Shown piece after piece: positions 8,321 through 17,162 of a DNA stretch of 64,000 nt (positions within the stretch are counted from its first letter, which is position 1; the number at the start of each line of letters is the position of its first letter). Made by a program: the position numbers and the translations under genes. The notes below the pieces were generated by a model. That model saw only the letters and a program-made list of their open reading frames with translations, ran no database searches and was not told where the DNA came from. Source of the DNA: Ectothiorhodospira sp. BSL-9. GTDB taxonomy: Bacteria > Pseudomonadota > Gammaproteobacteria > Ectothiorhodospirales > Ectothiorhodospiraceae. Where the stretch lies: the NCBI RefSeq assembly GCF_001632845.1, contig NZ_CP011994.1, positions 1,364,001 to 1,428,000 of the forward strand, given 5' to 3'.

Positions 8321-10070
8321 GTGTGTGTGCCGCAGCAATGCGGTTTCGGTTGGTGAGAGCTGACCGGGCAGCATGAGAAGCTGCCGAAGTGATGGCGGAA
8401 CCGACCCGCCGGAGTCTGTCTGCAGGGACCGGCTCCAAACCACCCTCGAGCGGCATTGGTTGAAGACCGTTGTCGTGAGCGTCGGGGGAGAAGGCACATC
8501 CACGTGGTGTGTCAGGTATGGATCGAGAAGACGAGTGCAAACGAATCACTGTTGACGTGTCGAAAATGATTAGGCGACATCAAAACCGGGGGCGACATTT
8601 ACCCTCGGGACAAATCCACCGGAAGCCTGCTGACTGGGTGGGTGGTGTCCGGCATAGAAGTGGCGTGATCTCGATCTGGGCGCTTCGGCGGAACTGCGGG
8701 AACTCAAGTCGTGATGCCAAGGGAGACTGCCAAGTGACACAAAACAAGGCACTGAGTACCGATGTACGACTTGAGGACGGACCGGCCCGTATGAGCGATG
8801 AGGCGGCTGTAATGGCTGCGGAGCAAAGGGGCCGGGTTGTTCTGGTCGACCCGATGGTCAACTCCGATTCTGGAGGATGAGCCCTTGATGTCGGCAAAAC
8901 CGTTTGTGATTCCAAAGCGGCTGATATGGGAAGCCTATCGCCGCGTGAAGGCCAACCGCGGCGCAGCGGGGGTCGATGCGGTTTCCATCGAGCAGTTTGA
9001 TGAAAACCGAAATGGCAATCTCTACCGGATCTGGAACCGGTTGTCCTCAGGCAGTTATTTCCCGCCTGCGGTCAAAGCGGTCCCCATCCCCAAGAAGTCC
9101 GGTGGGGAGCGGATGCTGGGTGTGCCGACCGTCAGCGATCGGATCGCCCAGACCGCCGTCGTCTTGGCCCTGGAACCCGATCTGGAGCGGGTGTTTCACC
9201 CGGACTCCTATGGGTACCGGCCGAGTCGCTCGGCCCATGATGCACTCGCAGTGACTCGCCAGCGCTGCTGGCGCCGTGACTGGGTGCTGGAGTACGACAT
9301 CCGCGGATTGTTTGACAACATCGATCATGCACTGCTACTGCGGGCCCTTCGTCATCATTGTCAGGAGCGATGGATTCTCCTCCATGTGGAGCGTTGGCTG
9401 ACCGCGCCGATGCAGCGTGCCGATGGAACAGTGATCGAGAGAACGGTCGGCACACCGCAGGGTGGGCCGCTATCACCGTTGCTCGCCAACCTGTTCCTGC
9501 ACTATGCGCTGGATCACTGGTTGGCCGCGCATCATCCGGAGATCGAGTTTTGTCGCTACGCCGATGATGGCATCTTGCACTGTCACAGCGAGGCCGAGGC
9601 ACTTCAGATGCGCGAGCATCTGTCGTCTCGGCTGCAAAGCTGCGGGCTTGAACTTCACCCGGACAAGACCCGGGTGGTCTACTGCAAGGACAGCAAGCGA
9701 CCGGGAACGTATCCGGTTATTCAGTTTGACTTCCTTGGCTACACGTTCAGGCCGCGGCGGATCAGGTTACGCGATGGCACGTTGAAGACGGGCTTTACTC
9801 CGGCGGTGAGCCGGACGGCCCTAAAAGCGATGCGCCAACGATTGCGTGACAGTGGGGTGTTCCGGTACAGCCACCATGATCTTCAAGCACTGGCTGACTG
9901 GACGGCACCTCGCCTGCGTGGATGGATGCGGTACTACTGCCGCTATCGGGGTTCGGAGTTCCAGACCCTGGCCGACTACGTTGACTTCCTGATCGTTCGC
10001 TGGGCAATGCGGAAATACAAGCGCCTGCGAGGGCATAAAACTCGCGCTTACGCATGGCTGGATCGACAGA

Positions 10071-11453
10071 GAGTTAAGCTCAGATCTGGTGTATGGGGGA
10101 AGGAAGTGAAGGTGGCGTATCCTGTTGATTGATCACGACCAAGATCTCAATCAACAAAAGCGGATACGCCATGACCAAGTCTACCCTTCAAGCTGTTTCA
10201 CAACCAGAACCGCAGGCCACGGATCCGCTGCACGAGCTGCTGCGCCAGGGTGCCCGCGACCTGATTGCCCAGGCGGTCGAGGCCGAACTGGCCACTTTCC
10301 TGGCGCAGCATGCCGAGCAGCGCCTCGACGATGGGCGCCAGGCGGTGGTTCGCAATGGCTACCTGCCCGAGCGCACGGTGCAGACCGGGATCGGTGATGT
10401 CAGCGTCCAGGTGCCCAAGGTGCGTGACCGCAGTGGCGGTGGCGCCTGCTTCAACAGCAGTCTGCTGCCGCCCTACCTGAAGCGGGCTCGCAGCGTTGAG
10501 GAGTTGATCCCCTGGCTCTACCTGAAGGGGGTCTCCACCGGGGACTACCAGGAGGCCCTGAGGGCATTGCTGGGTGAGAAGGCCAAGGGGCTCTCGGCCA
10601 ACACGGTTTCACGGCTCAAGAAGCAGTGGGAGGATGAGCACACAGCGTGGCGGCAGCAGGACCTGTCAGACCGCCGCTACGTCTACTGGTGGGCTGACGG
10701 CATCTACAGCAAGGTGCGCATGGATGACCGCTTGTGCCTGCTGGTGATCATCGGGGTCACGGAGCATGGCCGCAAGGAGCTGGTGGCTGTCGAGGATGGC
10801 TTCCGTGAGTCGGCGGATAGCTGGGAGGCGCTGCTGACCCACTTGCGGGAGCGCGGCCTCACCACCGGCCCCAAGTTGGCTGTGGGCGACGGTGCCATGG
10901 GGTTCTGGGCAGCGCTGAGCAAGATCTATCCACAGACGGACCATCAGCGCTGCTGGGTCCACAAGACAGCGAATGTGCTCAACAAGCTGCCCAAGTCGGT
11001 GCAGCCCAAGGTCAAGTCCGATCTCCAGGAAATCTGGATGGCGCAGACCCGAGAAATGGCTCACCAGGCCTTTGATCGCACCCTGAAACGCTTCGAGGCC
11101 AAGTACCCCAAGGCGATGGCCTGCCTGGCAAAGGATCGGGATGAGCTGCTGGCATTTTACGATTACCCTGCGGAGCATTGGGTGCACATCCGAACCACCA
11201 ACCCGGTGGAATCGACGTTCTCCACGGTTCGCCTGCGGACCAAGCGCAGCCGGAGCTGCGGATCCCGGGCGACGACATTGGCGATGGTATTCAAGCTGCT
11301 CCAGAGTGCCCAGAAGCGCTGGAGACGCATCAAGCATTTCCAGAAACTGGAACTGGTCGTCAACAACGTCAAGTTCCAGGACGGAGAGCAAGTAATCGAT
11401 CAGTCAGACAGGAAGGCCGCCTGACCGCCGTACACCAGATTTGACAATAACTC
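10071..11453 (+). mobile_element. IS256-family insertion sequence, copy 1
   Basis: A 1383-bp element with terminal inverted repeats starting GAGTTA and sharing the inner word ATCTGGTGTA/ AATCTGGTGTA. It is flanked by the perfect 9-bp duplication ATCGACAGA (10062-10070 and 11454-11462), inside the intron RT gene. A copy with an identical transposase lies inverted at 43011-44393. Confidence 0.95.
10171..11424 (+). CDS. IS256-family (mutator type) transposase
   Basis: A 417-residue DDE transposase from ATG 10171 ([18 protein letters not shown] 10129 is an alternative). The family signature is present: [35 protein letters not shown], the DDE core [67 protein letters not shown] and [16 protein letters not shown]. 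All catalytic blocks look intact. The copy at 43040-44293 has the same protein, pointing to recent movement within this genome. Confidence 0.95.
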   Translation: MTKSTLQAVSQPEPQATDPLHELLRQGARDLIAQAVEAELATFLAQHAEQRLDDGRQAVVRNGYLPERTVQTGIGDVSVQVPKVRDRSGGGACFNSSLLPPYLKRARSVEELIPWLYLKGVSTGDYQEALRALLGEKAKGLSANTVSRLKKQWEDEHTAWRQQDLSDRRYVYWWADGIYSKVRMDDRLCLLVIIGVTEHGRKELVAVEDGFRESADSWEALLTHLRERGLTTGPKLAVGDGAMGFWAALSKIYPQTDHQRCWVHKTANVLNKLPKSVQPKVKSDLQEIWMAQTREMAHQAFDRTLKRFEAKYPKAMACLAKDRDELLAFYDYPAEHWVHIRTTNPVESTFSTVRLRTKRSRSCGSRATTLAMVFKLLQSAQKRWRRIKHFQKLELVVNNVKFQDGEQVIDQSDRKAA

Positions 11454-11528
11454 ATCGACAGAAGCGTCGCTCCCCATCGCTGTTTGCTCACTGGAGCGGC
11501 CGCGGCGAGTTTGTGGTTGGAGCAACAA

Positions 11529-11562
11529 GAGCCCGGTGAGTCGAGAGGCTCACGCCGGGTTC
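11529..11562 (+). ncRNA. Group II intron domain V hairpin
   Basis: A 34-nt hairpin starting GAGCCCGG and ending CCGGGTTC, with a GAGA-type loop, matches the catalytic domain V (catalytic triad in the 5' strand, 34 nt, 3' TTC). The RT stop codon at 11537 lies within its 5' strand. Confidence 0.85.
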
Positions 11563-11658
11563 TGTGAGCGGCCGAGGGGGCAGTTCCCTCGGCCGACTCG
11601 ACCGTCCGGTTTGATAGAGTATTTAAAACACCCTGGGGGCGAGAGAGGAGCGCCCAAG

Positions 11659-12156
11659 ATGCCGCGATATCCTGACGAACGCAGAGAAGCCGCAGTAGCC
11701 AAGCTATTGCCCCCGTACAACCTCTCGCCCCGGGAGGTGGCGGAGCAGGAAGGGGTTTCCATTGCCACGGTGTACAAGTGGCGCAAGGAGGCCCGAGAAC
11801 AAGGCCGCTGTCTTCCCCAGGCCACCGGGGCCGGTACTGAAGCTTGGTCATCCAAGGACAAGTTCTCCGCAGTGGTGGAGACAGCCGGGATGAACGCCCA
11901 GGAGGTGGCGGAGTATTGCCGTTCCCGGGGTTTGTATCCGGAGCAGTTACAGGTGTGGCGCCACGACTGTGAACAGGCAGCCGGCTTGGCGAGCCAGGAC
12001 CGCCGCCGTGAAGCCCAGGAACTCAAGGACCACAAGGCCCGCGTTCGTGAGCTGGAACGGGAGCTCAGACGCAAGGAGGCCGCGTTGGCGGAGACAGCGG
12101 CACTGCTGACACTGTCAAAAAAGGCCGCCGCGATCTGGGGGGACGAGGAAAAATGA
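11659..12156 (+). CDS. IS3-type OrfA, helix-turn-helix protein
   Basis: A 165-residue protein from ATG 11659 (MPRYPDERREAAVAKLLPPY). It contains two helix-turn-helix units (SPREVAEQEGVSIATVYKWRKEA and MNAQEVAEYCRSRGLYPEQLQVWRHD) and a C-terminal coiled coil (VRELERELRRKEAALAETAALL), the usual layout of IS3-group OrfA proteins. Its stop overlaps the OrfB start (12153). With orfB truncated it cannot support transposition alone. Confidence 0.8.
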   Translation: MPRYPDERREAAVAKLLPPYNLSPREVAEQEGVSIATVYKWRKEAREQGRCLPQATGAGTEAWSSKDKFSAVVETAGMNAQEVAEYCRSRGLYPEQLQVWRHDCEQAAGLASQDRRREAQELKDHKARVRELERELRRKEAALAETAALLTLSKKAAAIWGDEEK

Positions 12157-12683
12157 TCAGCACCGCAGATCGCCGCAAAACCGTTGAGTTGATCGATCAG
12201 GCCCGGGCCAAGGGGGCAAGGCTGACACCCGCCTGCGAGGTGGCCGGTATCTGTGCCCGCACCTACCAACGCTGGACCGCGCAGGACAACCTGGGGGAGG
12301 ATCGCCGCCCTTTCGCGGATCGGCCAAGGCCGGCCAATGCCCTGAGTCCTGAGGAAGAGCAAGCGATCCTGGACGTATGCAATCGGCCCGAGTACGCGTC
12401 CCTGCCACCGGATCAGATCCTGGTGCGCTTGCTGGACGAGGAAGATCGCTATCTGGCCTCGGTGTCCACGTTCTACCGGGTGCTGCGCCGTCACGGCCAG
12501 GTGGCTCACCGGGGGCGTGCCAAGGCCCCCCGCCGCAGCAAGCCACCGACCACGCATCAGGCCCATGCACCTAATCGGCTTTGGGTCTGGGACTGCACCT
12601 GGCTGCCAGGCCCAGCCCGGGGGACGTTCTACTACCTGATCATGATCCTGGACGTCTTCAGCCGCAAGGTCATCCGGATTAAT
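12153..12683 (+). pseudogene. IS3-type OrfB transposase, 3' truncated
   Basis: The frame from ATG 12153 gives VAGICARTYQRWTAQ, YASLPPDQILVRLLDEE, FYRVLRRHGQVAHRG and the first catalytic aspartate block LWVWDCTWLPGP ... LIMILDVFSRKVI. The second Asp and the Glu of the DDE triad are missing, because sequence beyond about 12680 is unrelated. The open frame runs on as a chimera to 12875 into the SIR2 gene region. It is not functional. Confidence 0.82.
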
Positions 12684-12782
12684 GCATGGGGCCATATCGA
12701 GGGGCGCGGAGTTCACCGGTCCCAGGATGAGGATACCCCAACGGTACGCCGAGATCCTCGAGCTGAAACCTACCGCGTACAT
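12684..12782. repeat. Degenerate repeat shared with 37762-37835
   Basis: This strip shares the words ATGGGGCCAT and GATGAGGATACCCCA, then CGAGATCCTCGA, with 37762-37835, where the first two are closer together. It lies between the broken IS3 element and the 3' end of the SIR2 gene, so the operon is joined to repeat debris on its downstream side. Its nature is unknown. Confidence 0.5.
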
Positions 12783-14078
12783 TCACCCCTGAGCGCTCAG
12801 TGGCTCGGCCGTATTCAAGGCCCGCTCCAGGTCGAAAAGAGCAGGGTTGCCGAAGTACCCATCGATCGCGAATAATCTGCCCTCACGGGCAAGGGGGGCG
12901 AAAAGGTCGAGGTAGCTATCGCGCACCTCAGGATTCGTTCTTATCCCGGGGTTCCACACGTAGATCTTGGGACTATAGTCATTCTTCGCAAGTGCAAGGG
13001 CCAGGAAGTGACGAAAGTAGAGATCGGATTGAGGTAAGGAGTACCCGATGAACACAATCCGTCGAACATTGCGCAACCCCCGAAGAATGAAACTCCATTG
13101 GTCCTGATACGCAGCTTTCGTGGACTGTTTGCGCCATGTCGGTGGGACGATGGCCATCATTTTTCCGTCGGACCACGTCGTAGTTGATCGCTCTGCCGTA
13201 AGTATCTGCGCCGAATCAATCCATACATCCGTGTTCCATTTATGTTTGCCCTTTTCGTACCGCAATCGCTCACAATTTTCTTCGTTTAATTCCGCCTCCA
13301 CACGTTCCAAATCCTGACAATTGTGTTTATTTTCCGACCGTTCGGTATCGACCCAACATAGCCCACCATGCGGTCGTGCGACACGAGGTGTGGACACATA
13401 AAAATCATCACTTGAATCCCGATACCAAGGAGGAATCTTTTGACCATCATCCCATAAATTTAGATAACAGAGCGCACGATCCAGGGCCAGATCCCAATTG
13501 AACTGAATGAAAAGAGGACGACTTTCGTCGGAGTCCTTATGAGACGCTAGGCAAAGGTAAGCAAGCAGGTTGGTATATGAAGAACCCTGATCCCAGGCTC
13601 GAATGGTCTCCGTCGAGCTTTCGCGCTTCACCATATCCAAACAATTCACACCGGGAAAACGTTTGGGATGCGATTGGAAATCTGAACCGGCGTTTATTGC
13701 TATGCGGAAAATCGCTCTATTCAGCGCCTCGCGCGCATCTCGCGCCAAACTTTCCATGGGGTCCGGTGCGAGCCCGAACTCATCGTCCCGAGAAGAGGGC
13801 TGTTCGTTTTTCCGGGGAGCCGTTCCAGCTGCCTCAAGATCAACCGCGAGGTCGACCATGCCGTAGAGTTCCTCAATGTTGAGCATCTGGGTGCGCACAT
13901 AGGCTCCCGATGGCTTAATTGTTTGTAAGAACTGCCTGATGTTCAGTAGGTGTTTCTCTCCCTCTTTGTTTGCTAGGGTTTCGTATACCTTGTCCATGAA
14001 AGCCGGCATGGGCGGCACACCCAAGCCGACGGAGCAACCGGCACCCACCACTATCGCGGTATATGGTTCCTTAGTCAT
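12783..14078 (-). CDS. SIR2-like protein, last gene of the eight-gene operon
   Basis: A 431-residue protein with a SIR2-like NAD-binding fold: GAGCSVGLGVPPMPAF at residues 12-27 (GAGxS glycine loop), FIQFNWDLALD at 190-200 (matching the T-N-WD strand of SIR2-type defence proteins), PHGGL at 236-240 with the candidate catalytic histidine, and FIGYSLPQSDLYFRHF at 343-358, the typical GYSLP-xD block. Several SIR2-like proteins of this sort are NAD-consuming effectors in anti-phage systems; a deacetylase role is less likely. The gene starts 8 nt inside the KaiC-like ATPase gene, so the two are coupled. It is visibly less GC-rich than the ligase genes, a sign of separate origin. Confidence 0.85.
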   Translation of the reverse strand: MTKEPYTAIVVGAGCSVGLGVPPMPAFMDKVYETLANKEGEKHLLNIRQFLQTIKPSGAYVRTQMLNIEELYGMVDLAVDLEAAGTAPRKNEQPSSRDDEFGLAPDPMESLARDAREALNRAIFRIAINAGSDFQSHPKRFPGVNCLDMVKRESSTETIRAWDQGSSYTNLLAYLCLASHKDSDESRPLFIQFNWDLALDRALCYLNLWDDGQKIPPWYRDSSDDFYVSTPRVARPHGGLCWVDTERSENKHNCQDLERVEAELNEENCERLRYEKGKHKWNTDVWIDSAQILTAERSTTTWSDGKMMAIVPPTWRKQSTKAAYQDQWSFILRGLRNVRRIVFIGYSLPQSDLYFRHFLALALAKNDYSPKIYVWNPGIRTNPEVRDSYLDLFAPLAREGRLFAIDGYFGNPALFDLERALNTAEPLSAQG

Positions 14079-15357
14079 GTAAGCCTCCGTGTTGAGCCTC
14101 TCCGAACAAAACCTCTAGCCAGGCGAGTCCATTTTTGGATAAATCATACGCATGACCACGCATATCATGCGCCGCACCGCGCATCTTCAGCACTCGCATG
14201 TAGCGCATGAGGTCACCACTTGGGTAACGATGGTAGTCGAGCTGAATTACCCCCGAGGCGAGGTAGCGCTCCTCGGTCCCAAGAAACAGGGGATGCCCGC
14301 GCAGAGTGTTATGCTCCGTCCTACGCGCTTCACACGCCATCATTGTAGTTACCTGCTGTTCCTCCAACCAGCGCACCAGATTCAGCATATGCAAACGCCG
14401 TGGCGACGCTTCCCCAAGGATACCTCCAGCGGCGGGCGAAGGGACCGAATTACCGGAAACTGCCTGTAGTTGTGCACAAGGATGCAACAATGCACTGAGG
14501 GAATCCAAGGCCAAAACACGCTGGGGCCATTCCCGGAAAGTAGCCAAAAGCATTGCCAAGAGATCCTTAAGCAGACGGACCCGCTCCGATGGGTCCGCCA
14601 CAGGCGGTGTGATAAGGGTAATCAGGCGCGGCCGACCCACTTCTCGAGATGACTCGGAATCCCTCGGTTTAACAAAGAAATCATCGGGGTTCTGCAACAG
14701 ATCTTCGAGGGAGAGGGCGGCTCCGTTTTCTTCATGGGCATACCAGCAGCGGCTCGGGTCTTGGTTTTGTGCACCGCAAGACGCGAGGTGTAGTTCCCGC
14801 TGTCGAGGGTTAGGCCGCGCGTCCGTACCTTCTTCGTTATCTTTGTCAAGCCTCGGATATCTCAGCATATCCTCCAGTCGCCCACTGAGCAGTGAGGTGG
14901 CATCAATGAACACATAAACATCGTCATCGGAACCAACAGCGCCTTTTCCTCTGCCGTTGTGAGGTCCATCCGTCGGATCAACGGTGGATTCGAGCATCGC
15001 CCCATGATGTTCCAACATCCGCGAAAACGGGTTTTCCAGCGACACAAAGATGCGCAAGTATCTAGAGTGTCCGTTCTCGTCGTTTTGCTCGGTTCGTATT
15101 CCGTACATATCCTTGCCATACTCACTTCCCGCTCCACGCATTTGTCCCTGAGGCTGAAAGAGGCGATCAAAAGCTTCCCATTGCCAGTCCTCAGGCGAGC
15201 CACCTTGGCCCTGGGAAGCCAGCCTGAGTGCATTGTTTACCAGCCGGGCGCGTTGAAAGAACGAAAGGAGCAGCATGGTTTTACCGGTACCCGGATCACC
15301 AACAATGGCCACCGTGTTCCCTTTTGGAATGCCGCAGGACTGCCTACCATCTACCAT
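14071..15357 (-). CDS. KaiC/RecA-like P-loop ATPase
   Basis: A 428-residue ATPase. Walker A is GDPGTGKT (residues 20-27) right at the N-terminus; IFVSLENPFSRM (about 103) matches the strand-loop after Walker A in KaiC proteins; Walker B is VLALDSLSALL (281-291); and the C-terminal YHRYPSGDLMRYMRVLKMRG ... GHAYDLSKNGLAW resembles the KaiC end. An insert of about 100 residues (150-250), with DDDVYVFIDATSLLSGR and two Cys, is unusual. The N-terminus is shorter than in most KaiC domains, which carry about 20 residues before the P loop; a stop codon in frame just upstream excludes an earlier start. It overlaps the SIR2 gene, suggesting a sensor/effector pair. Its partners and ligand are unknown. 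Confidence 0.82.
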   Translation of the reverse strand: MVDGRQSCGIPKGNTVAIVGDPGTGKTMLLLSFFQRARLVNNALRLASQGQGGSPEDWQWEAFDRLFQPQGQMRGAGSEYGKDMYGIRTEQNDENGHSRYLRIFVSLENPFSRMLEHHGAMLESTVDPTDGPHNGRGKGAVGSDDDVYVFIDATSLLSGRLEDMLRYPRLDKDNEEGTDARPNPRQRELHLASCGAQNQDPSRCWYAHEENGAALSLEDLLQNPDDFFVKPRDSESSREVGRPRLITLITPPVADPSERVRLLKDLLAMLLATFREWPQRVLALDSLSALLHPCAQLQAVSGNSVPSPAAGGILGEASPRRLHMLNLVRWLEEQQVTTMMACEARRTEHNTLRGHPLFLGTEERYLASGVIQLDYHRYPSGDLMRYMRVLKMRGAAHDMRGHAYDLSKNGLAWLEVLFGEAQHGGLHD

Positions 15358-15392
15358 AGTCTACTTCCATTCGTTCAGTTTCGCATTTTGAC

Positions 15393-17162
15393 TTATGAAA
15401 CGGATGTAGCGACTGCAACGCCTGCCGTCGATGTGGCCTGCGTATGGCAATCACCGGATTCGAACCCAGCCCGGGGGCTGACGAGCCGGAACCCCTTCAC
15501 CGAATCCGTGTTCAGTCCCAGTCGAAGGATGGTTCGATCCACCCCGGCTTGGGTGGCTGACATTGGCTCTCCCCGCAGATTAAGCGATGTGTTCACGACT
15601 AGAGGCCAGCCAGTGGCCATGTCCAATCGTCTCAGTAATTCGTGAAACTCCGGCTGTAGGTGGGCATGCACTACTTGCAGGCGGACACTGCCATCTTTGT
15701 GCAACAGGTGCGCTAACCGTTGTTGCCAGATGGCGCGCGGACTCACAGTCACCAACATGGTCCGTACCAGAGAGCGCGCGGAATCGGGAATATCGAACAT
15801 CTCATCTGCACGTTCGGCCAATACGGATAACGCAACCGGCTCGTAAGCATACCGCCCCTTAAGGCGGTTGATCCGCTGTACGATATCCCTATCCCACGAG
15901 GGACCAAGGAGCGAACGTGCCCCTAGGGCGCGGGGGCCGAACTCGCAGCGCCCGATAGCCCAGGGCGCGCAATCACCAGCGAGCAGACGTTGTACCACTG
16001 ACTTAGCGCTGCTCAGCCCATTTTGCCGATATGCATCCGTGTGCGGTGCTTCCGCATGCAGTCTGGGACCACTGAACACAACAAGGGCAGCGTCTTGCTG
16101 TGGTACGGGCCGTTGGCAAAGTTGTGTATGAACCTGCCATGCTGCACCCAGTGCGGTGCCCGCGTCGTGTGACGCGGGTCCGGCATGGATGCTCCGAAAC
16201 AGCCCAGATCGCGCGAGCTTTTCGTTTGCTCGACAATTCAGCGCCACCCCGCCACCGTAGGCAAGATTAACCGAACCATATCGTTGTCGGATTTCCTGTC
16301 CAAGCTCTAAAAGCACGGTCTCCGTGGCGTGCTGAATGGCGTGGGCAATGGAGGGGCCCTGCGAACGCGTCTGGCGTCCGAACCGCCGCCGAAGCCCCGC
16401 GAAGTCGTCGGGATATTCGAGGCGAAAGATGTCCTGATCCACGATCAGTCGGCCATCGCGTACCTGCAGGGCATCGGCAAGATGGCTATGTACCGCGTGG
16501 TCCGCATCCGTACCAGCCCCTTGCGCCAATCCAGCGAGCGCCATCACTTTGGATGCATCGTATTCGGTGAGGTCAAGGAACCGTGCCACTTTTTCCCACG
16601 CCAGGCCCAGGGAGTCCGGGAAAAAGGACTGTGCGTCAAGATGCAGCGACCGCCGATCACCCCAGCCGATGGACACCGTGGCACCCTCGCCAATGCCGTC
16701 CATCACCAAGATCGCCGCTTCGTCGAATGTCGACGTTCCCATCGCATACCACCCGTGAGCTTCGTGGTGGGGCACAAACACGAAGTCCGTACGCTCGCCC
16801 AATGGTAGCTCATCAGGAACTCTGGCCAAACTCTGTTGAAAAAGTGCCTCGCCCTCCGGGTGTCCGAAGCAGTCGGGGATTCCATCCGTGCCCAGACAGG
16901 CATGACTTTGGCGCAAATGAGGATCCAGGGAATAGGCAACGGCAGTGATCGAGGCCCAGTCAATTCGGGCGGCATCCAAACATGCATTGATCGCTCGCCA
17001 GGGTAGTTCATCCGCGTTATCTACGCGCACCACCTTGCCATGCTTGGGGCCGCCGAGGCGTTCCTCTTCCACCGACATCACAAGCTCGCCATCCGCGATC
17101 AGCGCTGCAGCGGACTCATGGTAGGCACAATTGATTCCCAGGATGTACTGAGGCTGACTCAT
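15393..17162 (-). CDS. NodU/CmcH-family carbamoyltransferase
   Basis: A 589-residue protein from ATG 17162 (MSQPQYILGINCAYHESAAAL), overlapping the upstream stop as ATGA. It has the two-part make-up of O-carbamoyltransferases: an N-terminal Kae1-like domain (GINCAYHESAAALIADG, VPHHEAHGWYAM, AILVMDGIGEG, YGGGVALNCRANEKL) and a C-terminal YrdC-like domain with GRCEFGPRALGARSLLG and VVNTSLNLRGEP. Relatives move a carbamoyl group from carbamoyl phosphate, via a carbamoyl adenylate, onto hydroxyls of small molecules (Nod factors, cephamycin, tobramycin). The substrate here is unknown, but the enzyme implies that the operon builds or decorates a small molecule or a nucleoside. Confidence 0.9.
   Translation of the reverse strand: MSQPQYILGINCAYHESAAALIADGELVMSVEEERLGGPKHGKVVRVDNADELPWRAINACLDAARIDWASITAVAYSLDPHLRQSHACLGTDGIPDCFGHPEGEALFQQSLARVPDELPLGERTDFVFVPHHEAHGWYAMGTSTFDEAAILVMDGIGEGATVSIGWGDRRSLHLDAQSFFPDSLGLAWEKVARFLDLTEYDASKVMALAGLAQGAGTDADHAVHSHLADALQVRDGRLIVDQDIFRLEYPDDFAGLRRRFGRQTRSQGPSIAHAIQHATETVLLELGQEIRQRYGSVNLAYGGGVALNCRANEKLARSGLFRSIHAGPASHDAGTALGAAWQVHTQLCQRPVPQQDAALVVFSGPRLHAEAPHTDAYRQNGLSSAKSVVQRLLAGDCAPWAIGRCEFGPRALGARSLLGPSWDRDIVQRINRLKGRYAYEPVALSVLAERADEMFDIPDSARSLVRTMLVTVSPRAIWQQRLAHLLHKDGSVRLQVVHAHLQPEFHELLRRLDMATGWPLVVNTSLNLRGEPMSATQAGVDRTILRLGLNTDSVKGFRLVSPRAGFESGDCHTQATSTAGVAVATSVS

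Larger units (their letters stand above)
8888..11539 (+). pseudogene. ltrA: Group II intron reverse transcriptase/maturase, interrupted
   Basis: The ORF from ATG 8888 has the RT order of group II proteins: GAAGVDAVSIEQF, YFPPAVKAVPIPKKSGG, RMLGVPTVSDRIAQ, YGYRPSRSAHDAL, EYDIRGLFDNIDH, VGTPQGGPLSPLLANLFL, the catalytic FCRYADDGILH and the thumb/X domain (LRGWMRYYCRYRG). No HNH endonuclease domain follows. An IS256-type element entered at codon LDRQ near 10070; beyond it the frame resumes (KRRSPSLFAHWSGRGEF) and ends at TGA 11537. Reading into the IS adds about 16 foreign residues, so a nearly complete RT may still be made, though without its last 30 residues. It starts outside domain I-III RNA, in domain IV. 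Confidence 0.88.
8321..11604 (+). mobile_element. Group II intron (bacterial, with RT ORF), split by IS256-type element
   Basis: The 5' boundary is placed at the GTGTG sequence near 8321-8325, the usual start of group II introns. About 560 nt of structured RNA (domains I-III) precede the RT gene at 8888. A domain V hairpin lies at 11529-11562, followed by a long domain VI-like stem (CGGCCGAGGG / CCCTCGGCCG). The 3' end is near 11600-11604. Without the 1383-bp IS and its 9-bp duplication the intron would be about 1.9 kb, normal for class C-like introns. The exact ends are estimated to within a few bases. Confidence 0.82.
11605..12683 (+). mobile_element. IS3-type element, truncated at its right side
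   Basis: Directly after the intron lie orfA and the first part of orfB of an IS3-type element. The orfB sequence stops resembling a transposase near 12680, where it meets the short repeat shared with 37762-37835. The left terminus is near TTTGATAGAGTATTT at about 11610; no right terminus or target duplication is seen. Confidence 0.7.

Noticed and set aside
11550-12782. A 410-codon minus-strand frame across the intron end and the IS3 remnant
   Set aside because: It crosses a domain V hairpin and two unrelated elements and shows no conserved motif.
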